Source: Campylobacterota bacterium (GTDB taxonomy: Bacteria > Babelota > Babeliae > Babelales > RVW-14). From it: a stretch of 64,000 nt of DNA. A program made the position numbers and the translations under genes. This document shows, piece by piece, positions 34,469-43,415 of this stretch (position 1 is its first letter; the number at the start of each line of letters is the position of its first letter). The stretch is taken from assembly GCA_020633995.1 (NCBI GenBank), contig JACKCO010000003.1:1-64000 (forward strand). The letters run 5' to 3'. Under the pieces are notes generated by a model. That model was not told where the DNA came from and ran no database searches. It worked only from the letters and a program-made list of their open reading frames with translations.

Positions 34469-35968
34469 ATGAAAAACCTAAAAAACTCACATTTTTTAAG
34501 CACTCTGCTTCTAATTCTACTTCTACCAGGCTGCCTACAGTCATCTGAAAAAATTGAAACAGGCCAGGACCAGGCAGTTCCAGCTGTTGTACTAGGTGGA
34601 GGCATTGCCGGCCTGACAGCAGCTGTGTATCTAACCCAGGCAAATATCCCAACACTTGTAATCGAGGGTCCAAAGCCCGGTGGTGCATTAGCGCAATCAC
34701 ACTCAGTGCGTAACTGGCCGGGGGTGCTCGATGCGCCAGGAGAACAAATTACAAACAATATCAAAAAGCAGGCTGAAGCCGGAGGCGCACAGATCATGCA
34801 GGAACGGGTCATCAGTGTTGACTTCACACAACGCCCGCTAACCATAACAACACAAAACATCGCAGATCCGAACAAAAAACGTACCTTTACCACACATACA
34901 TGCATTATTGCAACAGGTACAGAGCCAAATTTACTTGGAGTCCCAGGCGAAACTGGCCACGACGGGTACTGGGGACGTGGCGTTAGCAACTGCGCAGTAT
35001 GTGAAGGGTCTTTGTGCAAAGGTAAAAAAGTTGGCATCGTTGGTGGCGGTGATGCAGCCATTGTCGAGGCAAACTACCTTGCCGATCTTGCCAGCGACGT
35101 TACCATCTTTATTCGCAAAGATCACTTCAGAGCAAAAGATGTAAAAGCAAAAGATCGTGCTCTTGCCAACGATCATGTCAAAGTACGCTTTAACACGCGT
35201 GTACAAGAAATGCTTGGCAGCCAGACTAAACTGACCAGCGTCACACTGCAAGACACACAAACGGAACAAACCGAAAACTTCGAACTCGACCAGCTTTTTC
35301 TTGCCATCGGCTCACAACCAAACACTGCCCTTTTTAAGGGCCAGCTTGACATGGACGAACGAGGCTTTCTCAAACTTGTTGATCATCAACAAACCAGCGT
35401 GCCAGGAGTCTATGCAGCTGGCGATGTTGCTGACGCAACCTTTGTCCAAGCTGTTACTGCCTCTGGCGCTGGCTGCAGTGCAGCGCTGATGGCACAAAAA
35501 TACCTTGAACAACACGAGGTTGACTTACTTAGAGGAGCACGAAACTTACAACAAGTAGTATCAGCTCATCCCCGACATTTTCTAAAAAACAAACTTCCAG
35601 AAATTGGTAACAAATCAGATTGGCAAAGCCTAGTTATCAATGCAAAAAAAATAGTACTCGTCGACGTTTATGCAGACATGTGTACATCATGCAAAGCAAT
35701 GCTACCGGTCATAGAACAACTTGCATTCAACTACACTCAAGACCTTAATGTTGTCAAACTCAACATCAGCTCAACAGAACTTGACTGGGCTCAAGCTTTT
35801 GAACAACTTGGCGCAAATGAACTTGACTCAGTCCCAACCTTTCTGCTTGTCAATAACGGCAAACTCGTGGCGCAGCTTGAAGGCGAGCAGCCTAAACGTG
35901 CCTTCCAGGATCTTATTGACAAAATTATTGATAAACAGGGGGGAATAGATACACAAACCGAAATCTAA
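34469..35968 (+). CDS. Exported (lipoprotein-like) thioredoxin reductase-thioredoxin fusion
   Basis: A 499-residue protein. Residues 1-22 form a signal peptide ending in the lipobox-like LPGC. Residues about 38-340 are a thioredoxin reductase: FAD loop VLGGGIAGLTAA, redox pair CAVC (near 175-178), NADPH loop IVGGGDAA and the second FAD motif GVYAAGDVAD. After a linker, residues about 390-495 are a thioredoxin with active site CTSC (near 405-408; the usual form is CGPC) and the cis-Pro phrase DSVPTFLLV. Such TrxB-Trx fusions are known (Mycobacterium leprae), but cytoplasmic. Here the export signal would put a NADPH enzyme outside the inner membrane. The ATG has AAGGGA six bases ahead. It is single, between the palindromic element and the ATPase cluster. 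Confidence 0.9.
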   Translation: MKNLKNSHFLSTLLLILLLPGCLQSSEKIETGQDQAVPAVVLGGGIAGLTAAVYLTQANIPTLVIEGPKPGGALAQSHSVRNWPGVLDAPGEQITNNIKKQAEAGGAQIMQERVISVDFTQRPLTITTQNIADPNKKRTFTTHTCIIATGTEPNLLGVPGETGHDGYWGRGVSNCAVCEGSLCKGKKVGIVGGGDAAIVEANYLADLASDVTIFIRKDHFRAKDVKAKDRALANDHVKVRFNTRVQEMLGSQTKLTSVTLQDTQTEQTENFELDQLFLAIGSQPNTALFKGQLDMDERGFLKLVDHQQTSVPGVYAAGDVADATFVQAVTASGAGCSAALMAQKYLEQHEVDLLRGARNLQQVVSAHPRHFLKNKLPEIGNKSDWQSLVINAKKIVLVDVYADMCTSCKAMLPVIEQLAFNYTQDLNVVKLNISSTELDWAQAFEQLGANELDSVPTFLLVNNGKLVAQLEGEQPKRAFQDLIDKIIDKQGGIDTQTEI

Positions 35969-36000
35969 AAACCCATCAAAAAACGCCAAAATAATTTTTT

Positions 36001-36040
36001 TTGCTTTTCATTTCTTTGTCTATAGACTAGTCCTACTTTT
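36001..36040 (+). promoter_or_regulatory. Promoter-like block shared with the one at 40478
   Basis: TTGCTT (36001), 14-base gap, TATAGACTA (36021), three bases, CTACTTTT. The same arrangement with the same spacings stands 94 to 133 bases before the ATPase gene at 40611. Likely the promoter of the 36094-40203 operon, although a 14-base spacer is short for a sigma-70 promoter. Confidence 0.5.
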
Positions 36041-36093
36041 TTTAAAATTCAAAAAAGCTTGATTACCATATAAAAAAACAATCGGGAAGGTTC

Positions 36094-38604
36094 ATGCAAA
36101 AAACGTACAAAGCACTTTTTGCTTGCCTCTTTTTTAGTTTTCTATCACTAAGCAAAGCCTTTTGTGCTGAAAGAAAGAAGCCACACACTGCAACGCCAAT
36201 TACAAATGCTTTTACCGCTTGGGCTAAAGACTCGGCAAAAAGTCTCATTTCCAAGGATAATGAAGCTGAAGGCACAAGCTATGAAGATGTCCAGACAATA
36301 ATAGGACAACAAACCCCCGCAAGCTTGATTGAGGAAATTAAGCAGCATGCTCGCTCAGGTAGGACTATTTCTGAAGAAGATCGAAACAAGTTCAAGCAAG
36401 AACTTGCAAAAGATGGCTTGGGTGTCTTATTACTCTTGGCTTGGGACAAATTAGAAAATTTAGACGAAACAACGGTAGCAACATTAGTCCCCTATCTTGA
36501 AAAAATCTCAGCCCCACTTGGCGACGGCTCAAGCTACAAAATTGCTGAAAAACTCCCCTCACTGCAACGCACCTTAACAAGGTTATCACAAGAAAGCGTC
36601 GAGAATAAAGCCTTAATCGCACAGTTTATACAGGAATTGTATCAAACAACACCTCTGTGTGGTGACGCAAAAAAAGCAAAAAAATTACCCGAAGGCCAAA
36701 CACCAGCTCTGGCACGATACACATTAAAAGAATTGTGCGATAAAGCTGCTGAAGTCGGCTTAAATCGCACAACCCTTGCAGACACAATTGCTGAGCTTGA
36801 TTTAGACGACTTTGCACAAATTGCTGTAGGTAAAGAACTGGCACGGGAAATAGGAAAAATTAGTTCTGCCGATCTCAAGAATCCCCATAAGCGAAATGAA
36901 TTAAAAGAAAAACTAGAAAAACGCAAACAAGAACTTGAAGTGGACCTTAAGCCAATTTGGGAACAAGAAAAGCAAGTCGATGATAAGATCAAACAAGCAG
37001 TCACTGAACAAAGACAGCTAAAAAAAAGAATTGAAAGTCTCAAGAGAGAAGCTAACAGGCTAAGATGGCAAACATGGAGGAGTAGAGATTCGCAACCTAT
37101 AAGAGACAGAATTAATGAAATTGATTCGCGTGATATACCTGAATGCGAGCGTGAAATTGCCAGTCTCGAGAGGCAGCTGAATGGAAACGGGTGGGAGGAA
37201 GGCTTAAAATCCACGGCCAAAAGACTCTCAGAGCAAGAACCTAGAGCTCGAGCCCTTTTAAGCCAAATTGGCTCTTTCGAACAATATATAGACCTTGAAA
37301 AAAGAAAGGCTATAAAAGAAAGCGTCATCCAGTTTATCAGACCAGCAGAACCAGAAGACCCAAAAGCCTTGGATTGCTCGATAACTGAGGAAGAAGAAAA
37401 AGAAATTAAGCAGCTGCTTAAAGAGTGTAACAAAGATCTTCGTCAAGAAATTGATGATCTTATCACCAATAAAAAACAACAAGATTTTAATAACACCACG
37501 CTTGCAAGCCTCACACTAGAAGATGACAATGCGAGTTTGCGCTTAGCGCTTAAAAACAGTGATCTACTCAAGGCTGGTTTTTTGGGCGCTGAAGTATGCA
37601 CTGCATTTTTTGCTTTTAAAAAATACGTCGCACTCCTCGACCAACACTTTCTATCAAAACTGCAGTCAATGCCAGACGATGTTTTAGATAACCTTGCAAG
37701 ACTAGCTGAACTGCAAGAAGAAGAGTTTCAGATTGATTTTTATAACACTGAACGCTTATTGTTAGCGACGAAAATGCTTTCCTACTTCGAAGTTCCTCCG
37801 CTTTCGTATCAAATGATTTTTATCGGTGCAAGCAGTATTTTACAAACAATATTACTTGAACGCTCAGAACAGCGCCAGAAAGATGCCCTTGTCGATCGTC
37901 TTGGACAAGCCGCAGGTAAGAATAAACTCATGGCAGCCTCAATCAAAAGCATTATGGATGGGAAATTGGACATAGTGAGCAAGGACTCATTTAAAACATT
38001 AGCCCAATATGGCATGCCAAACCTGCTCCCTAACTCTAGCTTTGATGATAAAGCCATAGAAATTTCACTTTTCGATCTGTTTGAAATCATAAACCCCTTG
38101 TTTTTATGGCCAGACAAAATTGTCTATCGATCATGGAAGCAGATCAACAGCATTCTTTTATTTGGACTTCAAATATGGGAGCAAGCTGAGCAAGACAAAG
38201 ACTTTCTTTCTTCTTTCACTCCCTACTTGCTTTCTCTGGCCGAAATGGCACTTTCAGACAGAGCTGGTGATGTATTACAAACATGGGGATTTTTGAAAGC
38301 AGCAGAACAACATAATCAACGTTGTAGCACAGCACTTATCAACCATATACTGAAAAATTATGCCGGCTACAAAGAGTTTTTACAAAAGCAATCTGTTGTT
38401 GACCACAAACAAAGAAGCCTGGCAAAAAAACACTTTATTAAAGCAGTTGAAAAAACCACACATGTTCCATTTATGACCTGGTTTACTCAATATAACTTGC
38501 AAGCAACAGGTCATCGAAACCAAGGGAATCTTTTAGCTACCCTTATTTTATTTGGATTGATAGCAAAAAATATTTATAAATATAAGACCAGCAACGGAAG
38601 GTAA
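36094..38604 (+). CDS. Exported coiled-coil partner of an ATAD3-like ATPase (partner 1)
   Basis: Not recognised. The 836 residues have a signal peptide (ALFACLFFSFLSLSKAFCA), a helical N-terminal third, a long highly charged coiled coil (about 275-420), a conserved C-terminal domain (about 462-836) and a final membrane span (LLATLILFGLIAKNIYKY). The domain from 462 on is shared with the 435-residue protein at 42108: QxFNNTxLASxTxxD, then LRLALKNSDL, a hydrophobic stretch, LAELQ, and an ending with xxxVEKTxxxPFxxxxxQ before the span. Both genes sit directly in front of an ATAD3-like ATPase (here 3 bases apart), which argues for a working pair. GGAAGG precedes the ATG. Confidence 0.75.
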   Translation: MQKTYKALFACLFFSFLSLSKAFCAERKKPHTATPITNAFTAWAKDSAKSLISKDNEAEGTSYEDVQTIIGQQTPASLIEEIKQHARSGRTISEEDRNKFKQELAKDGLGVLLLLAWDKLENLDETTVATLVPYLEKISAPLGDGSSYKIAEKLPSLQRTLTRLSQESVENKALIAQFIQELYQTTPLCGDAKKAKKLPEGQTPALARYTLKELCDKAAEVGLNRTTLADTIAELDLDDFAQIAVGKELAREIGKISSADLKNPHKRNELKEKLEKRKQELEVDLKPIWEQEKQVDDKIKQAVTEQRQLKKRIESLKREANRLRWQTWRSRDSQPIRDRINEIDSRDIPECEREIASLERQLNGNGWEEGLKSTAKRLSEQEPRARALLSQIGSFEQYIDLEKRKAIKESVIQFIRPAEPEDPKALDCSITEEEEKEIKQLLKECNKDLRQEIDDLITNKKQQDFNNTTLASLTLEDDNASLRLALKNSDLLKAGFLGAEVCTAFFAFKKYVALLDQHFLSKLQSMPDDVLDNLARLAELQEEEFQIDFYNTERLLLATKMLSYFEVPPLSYQMIFIGASSILQTILLERSEQRQKDALVDRLGQAAGKNKLMAASIKSIMDGKLDIVSKDSFKTLAQYGMPNLLPNSSFDDKAIEISLFDLFEIINPLFLWPDKIVYRSWKQINSILLFGLQIWEQAEQDKDFLSSFTPYLLSLAEMALSDRAGDVLQTWGFLKAAEQHNQRCSTALINHILKNYAGYKEFLQKQSVVDHKQRSLAKKHFIKAVEKTTHVPFMTWFTQYNLQATGHRNQGNLLATLILFGLIAKNIYKYKTSNGR

Positions 38605-38607
38605 AAA

Positions 38608-40203
38608 ATGAAAAAAAGTCTAAGAATTATTTGCATACTTGCTCTCTCATTTACATCTCCACTGTTTTGCGCAGATAACAGTGCCTTTTGGAAAGCTATT
38701 GGAAAGACTGTAGGCAAAGTCATTGATGCTGGTGTAGAGGCTGCTGAAAAAATGACTCAGGGTCCTCAGGATCAAATTGATAGATTAAATAGAGAAATAG
38801 ATAAACTCAAGCATGAAGCCGCAACTCTTACAGAAGGAACGCCAGCACACAACAACGTTCTAGAGCAAATAACATTAAAAATGGCTGAGATTAAAACTCA
38901 CCAAAATAATTTAGCTCAACGCAGCGGAATGGTAAATACAATGATGGGCTCTTTAACGCAGGCGGCATCATCAAAAATTAACGACCTTGAAAAAGAGCGT
39001 GATAATCAGCGTGAAATTACAAAGCAAGTAGCTATCGCTAAGAAAAAACAAGAACTTAAGCAACAAGGCGCTATGGAGCGTTTGCAGTTTTTCCTCCAAC
39101 CTCAAAACCTGAGCCGAATTGCATTTCTTACAGGTATGACTGGTGGCGCACTCATTGGAACGTACTTTATGACTAAGTTTTTATACGTTTATCTTGAAAA
39201 ACAAATCGGCCGACCAAAGCTTGTACGTGAGTCATCAATCTATGACCACACCCTCTGGACAATGTTTAAAGAAGTTATGGGCATTGAAGTTAAAGCAATG
39301 AAAGATGAAATCTTTTCATTTGACAACTTGATTATGGACCCAGAACTCACACGCAAACTCAAACTCTTTGCCGACATGACCAAAAACAAACGCTCCATTG
39401 GTCTGCCGTACCAACACCTTATGCTGTACGGTAAGCCAGGAACGGGTAAAACTATGTTTGCTCGAATTTTGTCGTACCACTCAGGCATGGACTACGCCAT
39501 TATGTCTGGCGCTGATTTTGCACAGTTTAAAGAAGGTGAAGACATCACTGAACTGCACAACCTGTTTGACTGGGCTGAACAAAGCAGTAAAGACGGCCTG
39601 ATCATTTTCATCGACGAAGCGGACGCGGCACTCAGAAGCCGTAGAGAACTTAGTGAACGCGGTGTTAAGCTTGTTAACGCATTCCTTTCGCGCACAGGTA
39701 CTAGCTCTAAGCACTTCATGCTTATTTTTGCAACTAACTACCCTGATGACATTGATGCTGCAGTACTTAGCCGTGTTAACAAAAAAATCAACATTCCGCT
39801 TCCAGGGCACAATGAACTGATCGGGATTTTGAACTTGTACATGAAAAAATACCTTATCGACGACATTCGCGTCATCACCATCGATGATGAAAAACAAGAA
39901 TGTGGTCTTGAACTTGATCCTGAAATCACTGCTCCAGAGTTTGTTTCTTTTGTTGCAAAGCAGATGAAAGGTTTTTCTGGTCGTGAAGTTGAACAGTTTG
40001 TTGATGAGGTACGTTCATGCGCTTACGCTACTCCAGACCTAACGCTTACAAAAGCATTGTTTGTTGACTGCATGCACGATAAGGTTGCGCAACACAAAAA
40101 TGCTTCACGTTGGGACAAAGCAGGGCAGGCATCGTTTGAACAGCATGTTTATAGTGAGCCCAGCGCTACTACAACAACACCCGTAGCCGCAGCTGCTGCA
40201 TAA
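38608..40203 (+). CDS. ATAD3-like membrane AAA+ ATPase (copy 1)
   Basis: A 531-residue protein laid out like mitochondrial ATAD3: signal peptide (1-21), coiled coil (about 50-155), one membrane span (about 170-196), the motif YLEKQIGRPKLVRESS right after it (ATAD3 has IEARLGKPSLVRETS), then the AAA+ core. Walker A GKPGTGKT is at 275-282, followed by HSGMDYAIMSGAD. Walker B LIIFIDEAD is at 331-339, sensor 1 Asn is near 377 and the arginine finger near 389. The lid has GFSGREVEQF, the sensor 2 Arg. All catalytic residues are present. Predicted topology is coil outside and ATPase inside the cytoplasm, as ATAD3 has its ATPase in the matrix. The FtsH-type protease motif HExxH is absent. The Ala-rich tail (PVAAAAA) recurs in all three copies. 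Confidence 0.9.
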   Translation: MKKSLRIICILALSFTSPLFCADNSAFWKAIGKTVGKVIDAGVEAAEKMTQGPQDQIDRLNREIDKLKHEAATLTEGTPAHNNVLEQITLKMAEIKTHQNNLAQRSGMVNTMMGSLTQAASSKINDLEKERDNQREITKQVAIAKKKQELKQQGAMERLQFFLQPQNLSRIAFLTGMTGGALIGTYFMTKFLYVYLEKQIGRPKLVRESSIYDHTLWTMFKEVMGIEVKAMKDEIFSFDNLIMDPELTRKLKLFADMTKNKRSIGLPYQHLMLYGKPGTGKTMFARILSYHSGMDYAIMSGADFAQFKEGEDITELHNLFDWAEQSSKDGLIIFIDEADAALRSRRELSERGVKLVNAFLSRTGTSSKHFMLIFATNYPDDIDAAVLSRVNKKINIPLPGHNELIGILNLYMKKYLIDDIRVITIDDEKQECGLELDPEITAPEFVSFVAKQMKGFSGREVEQFVDEVRSCAYATPDLTLTKALFVDCMHDKVAQHKNASRWDKAGQASFEQHVYSEPSATTTTPVAAAAA

Positions 40204-40224
40204 ATAATCAGAGCTAACTAGTTG

Positions 40225-40264
40225 AGCAGCCCTCCAAATTGATCATGGAGGGCTGCTTTTTTTT
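40225..40264 (+). terminator. Terminator of the first ATPase module
   Basis: 12-base stem AGCAGCCCTCCA / TGGAGGGCTGCT, 9-base loop, then eight T. Confidence 0.94.
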
Positions 40265-40304
40265 GATGTCCTAAACCCTCGTTACAACACTATTTTTTCA
40301 GAGG

Positions 40305-40385
40305 CGTCATCTCTGACTCCGATCGGGGATCCACGATTAGGCTTGGTCTTTGGGAATTGCCCCTGGATCAGAGTCCAGGGTGACG
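40305..40385. repeat. Dispersed palindromic element, copy 2
   Basis: An 81-base element with terminal inverted repeats CGTCA / TGACG. Its right half is a perfect hairpin CCCTGGA / TCCAGGG (40361-40380). It shares the left-half core (gatc-gggg-cca, then taggctt) with the element at 34316. Confidence 0.78.
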
Positions 40386-40477
40386 AGATTGAAAAGTCAA
40401 ATACACCTTATTTTAAATACAGCTAGTAAAAACATTACTTACTCAACAACTAACTTTTTGCACACTTTCAAGCGATT

Positions 40478-40517
40478 TTGCATTTCTGGCCGTTATCTAT
40501 AGACTATTGCTACTTTT
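40478..40517 (+). promoter_or_regulatory. Promoter-like block shared with the one at 36001
   Basis: TTGCAT (40478), 14-base gap, TATAGACTA (40498), three bases, CTACTTTT. It has the same spacing as upstream of 36094 and is presumably the promoter for the 40611 gene and what follows. Confidence 0.5.
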
Positions 40518-40610
40518 GACTTCAAGGCCGCACAATGGCTCGATAGGCAACGTATATTTAAGATCTACTAATCAATTTAATGTATAAAATATATAAAATA
40601 GAGAAATCGT

Positions 40611-42074
40611 ATGAATATAAAAAAAACAATTTTGTTTAGTATACTTTGTGCAGTCGCCTTTACCGGTACAACATCAGTTGTTGGCTTTGAAAGAATCCCG
40701 GACTCAGTTTGGCAAGTGCGTCTCAAAACGAAAGAAGAGTTTGTCAAAGAATATCACTTAAAAGTGTTAGAGCTTTCAAAAAAGCAAAATCGCACAGATG
40801 CAGAAGAAGTCGAACTGGCAAGCGCAAAAAGAATGCACGAACACTACGAAGACGAGGTCAAACAATACAAAAAAATTGCAGCAAGCGGTATGGACGACGA
40901 TCTCGAGCGGGACAGAAGAAGGGCTCAAAATCAAGATGCTGCTGATGCATTTGCTGACAAATACTTTAGAACAGACAATTTACTTAAAACCGGCGCTCTT
41001 ATCACCATGACCGGGGGTGGCCTATTTTTGCTCTACCACCTATCAAAGTTCGTCAATCACTACCTAGAAACAAAGCTTGGCAAACCAAAGTTGGTTAGAG
41101 AAACTTCCATGCACAGCCAGAGCGTATGGAGCATGATTGCAAAAACTTTTGGCTATGAAATGGCCATTACACCAGACAAGCTCTACACGTTTGACAATAT
41201 CATCTTCCCCCCAAATCTTTTCAAAACACTTAAATCATTTGCAGACATGACCAAAACAAAGCATGAAGTTGATCTACCCTACCAAAACCTGCTTCTGTAC
41301 GGACCGCCTGGTACAGGTAAAACATTGTTTGCAAAAACATTAGCATACTATGCAAATGTTGACTACGCCCTGGTAAAAGGTCCTGACTTTTTTCAATTTG
41401 AAGAAGGCCAAGACATTCTCGAATTTAACAACCTGATGGACTGGGCTGAACAAAGCGAGCGTGGCATGATTATTTTTATCGACGAAGCAGATGCTGTGTA
41501 TGGCAGCCGAACGGCTGGAAACCACAGAGAGCGTCGTCTAGTTGAAGCATTTTTGTCTCGCGTTGAAAAGGGGCACAAAAAATTTATGTTTGTGTTTGCG
41601 ACCAATCACCCAAGCAGCCTTGATGAGGCAGTACTTGACCGTATTCATCAAAAAATACCGGTGGCGCTACCTGGAGAAAGTGAGCGCCTGAGAATGCTTA
41701 AACTCTACATCAAGCAGTATTTGAGAGAAGATGTACGCCAGATTTTGATTGAAGGCAAACGCCAAGAATGCGGACTTAACGTCTCACGTAAGATAAACGA
41801 CGAGTTCTTACAAGGCATTGCCCAACAGTTGGAAGGCTTTTCTGGCCGTAACATTAACGATCTTGTCGATGATGTTAGGTCACATGCTTATGCCACAACG
41901 CACAAGAGTGTTACCCCAGAACTGTTCAGCTTGGTCACTAAAGAACGCATTAGGCAACATCAGTCCAAACAAAATTGGGAAACAAAGCCAGAATATTTTG
42001 ATCCAGACAAGCTCAACGAGCTGGGCATAACCCCAGAGCAAGCAGCTGAACCAACAGCAGCCCCAGCTGCATAA
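40611..42074 (+). CDS. ATAD3-like membrane AAA+ ATPase (copy 2)
   Basis: A 487-residue paralogue of the protein at 38608 with the same parts. The signal peptide (TILFSILCAVAFTGTTSVVG) is followed by a charged coiled coil (about 40-115), a membrane span (about 126-149) and the motif YLETKLGKPKLVRETS, which is even closer to ATAD3 than copy 1. The AAA+ core has Walker A GPPGTGKT (231-238), Walker B MIIFIDEAD (286-294), sensor 1 Asn near 332 and Arg finger DRIHQK near 344; the lid has GFSGRNINDL. It differs from copies 1 and 3 in YYANVDYALVKGPDF, where they have SGMDYAIMSGADF. It is the only copy with no partner gene in front; the second partner lies behind it. The tail ends PTAAPAA. Confidence 0.9.
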   Translation: MNIKKTILFSILCAVAFTGTTSVVGFERIPDSVWQVRLKTKEEFVKEYHLKVLELSKKQNRTDAEEVELASAKRMHEHYEDEVKQYKKIAASGMDDDLERDRRRAQNQDAADAFADKYFRTDNLLKTGALITMTGGGLFLLYHLSKFVNHYLETKLGKPKLVRETSMHSQSVWSMIAKTFGYEMAITPDKLYTFDNIIFPPNLFKTLKSFADMTKTKHEVDLPYQNLLLYGPPGTGKTLFAKTLAYYANVDYALVKGPDFFQFEEGQDILEFNNLMDWAEQSERGMIIFIDEADAVYGSRTAGNHRERRLVEAFLSRVEKGHKKFMFVFATNHPSSLDEAVLDRIHQKIPVALPGESERLRMLKLYIKQYLREDVRQILIEGKRQECGLNVSRKINDEFLQGIAQQLEGFSGRNINDLVDDVRSHAYATTHKSVTPELFSLVTKERIRQHQSKQNWETKPEYFDPDKLNELGITPEQAAEPTAAPAA

Positions 42075-42107
42075 ACAACAAGCTTTTGATGAGGGTGGAA
42101 CTAATGA

Positions 42108-43415
42108 ATGCCACCCCCAAAATCCCTTAAAACCAAACACCCCCGTATGGTTACAAAAAAAAGAAACGTTTTTCTAACACTCCTTTTTTGTCTTTTTTTA
42201 TGCCTCAAGCCAATTCATTGCAGTGATGAAACTATTTCTGCATACGACATAGAGTCAGTCGATACAGATAATCTTGATCGAGAAATAGCACGTCTTACGC
42301 ACGAACTCAACACAGCAGACTACAAGCAAAAACTTGAAGACAGCATCTGTGGCAGTCAGCAGCAAAGTTTTAACAACACCATCCTGGCAAGCAAAACTTT
42401 TGACGATGGCAAAACCCGCTTAACCCTTGCACTCAAAAACAGTGATCTCATCCTTGGTAGTTTTTTGTTTGCTGAACTAGCTTTTTCATGGCTTGTACAG
42501 CAACAGTTTACGCAAATCATGCAACAGCAGCTGATCACCAAACTCATAGCCTTACCCAATGAACTTGAAACTGATCTTGAACACCTTGCTGAGTTACAAA
42601 CAACAGAAGGCAATGATGAAACCAAAAACCATGTAACTGAGAAACTAGCGACATATTTTTTGCCTGAGTTCTACTCAAAAGAGTATGCTTACACGATTGG
42701 CGCAAGCATTGCAAACACACTTTCACTTCGCCTCTCTCAGATATGGCATGACAATTTTCTGCTTACACGAAGCAGCAAGGCGGAACATCTTGGCTGGGTG
42801 GCGTTTTTATCTGTTATCCAAGCAGCAATAAAAAGAGCCGACCTAAAAAAAGAAAATCTACAAGAGAGCATTCGCTTTGTTGCACCGGCTCTCATGCCCC
42901 ACATTCAGGAACTTGATAGTGTTCATATCTCGTGTTTTGACCTCCTGCAAATACTCTGTCCCGTACAACTCACGCCCACCAACACCATGGTCAGACTTTG
43001 TGAACTGCTTAACAGCAAGCTCTGCCCAGAAGACAGCCTATTGCAAGTTTTTAATAGCACGTTTGTTAAAGATATGATTCAAACGTGTGGTTTTGTGTGG
43101 TCAATCCAGACACAAAATAAACAAAGTGTTCAACGCTTTATCCAAGATATAACGCAAAATTATCCCACCTATCAAGGGCTTTTAAAAATAATTCATACCA
43201 AAAATGCACCTACCAAAGCATTGGCGTTACATGAACTTTCCCACATCGTTGAAAAAACCCTAAATAAGCCGTTTTTTGCTTTACTTGACCAACAAAACAG
43301 AACCGCCTCCCTAGGCAAAGTTCTCGTCCTTGGACCAATAACACTGATCTTAATTCTTCCAATTGTTATAAAAATGATACCAGCAATTACATCATACCTG
43401 AGGCAACTAACATGA
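42108..43415 (+). CDS. Exported partner of an ATAD3-like ATPase (partner 2)
   Basis: Not recognised. A 435-residue shorter relative of the protein at 36094 that lacks its long coiled coil. The signal peptide is NVFLTLLFCLFLCLKPIHC, after a basic head. The shared domain runs from about residue 83 (QQSFNNTILASKTFDDGK) to the end, and the last 20 residues before the tail are a membrane span (LVLGPITLILILPIVIKMI). The start at 42108 has GGTGG ahead; the ATG at 42147 is an alternative giving a shorter head. The stop overlaps the start of the next ATPase gene by four bases (ATGA), showing tight coupling of partner and ATPase. Confidence 0.72.
   Translation: MPPPKSLKTKHPRMVTKKRNVFLTLLFCLFLCLKPIHCSDETISAYDIESVDTDNLDREIARLTHELNTADYKQKLEDSICGSQQQSFNNTILASKTFDDGKTRLTLALKNSDLILGSFLFAELAFSWLVQQQFTQIMQQQLITKLIALPNELETDLEHLAELQTTEGNDETKNHVTEKLATYFLPEFYSKEYAYTIGASIANTLSLRLSQIWHDNFLLTRSSKAEHLGWVAFLSVIQAAIKRADLKKENLQESIRFVAPALMPHIQELDSVHISCFDLLQILCPVQLTPTNTMVRLCELLNSKLCPEDSLLQVFNSTFVKDMIQTCGFVWSIQTQNKQSVQRFIQDITQNYPTYQGLLKIIHTKNAPTKALALHELSHIVEKTLNKPFFALLDQQNRTASLGKVLVLGPITLILILPIVIKMIPAITSYLRQLT

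Larger units (their letters stand above)
40204..40610. other. Intergenic region inside the ATPase cluster
   Basis: There are 407 bases without a gene. They hold the terminator of the first module, the palindromic element at 40305-40385 and the promoter-like block at 40478. No small ORF with a ribosome site was seen. Confidence 0.7.

Noticed and set aside
36642..37433. 263-residue Ser/Leu-rich minus-strand frame inside partner 1
   Set aside because: Opposite a Lys/Glu-rich coiled coil, which often opens the reverse frame. No ribosome site, and the composition is unlike protein.
42104..42130. Tiny 8-codon ORF (ATG at 42104) overlapping the start of partner 2
   Set aside because: It could be a leader peptide, but with eight ordinary codons and no attenuator after it, chance is the simpler explanation.
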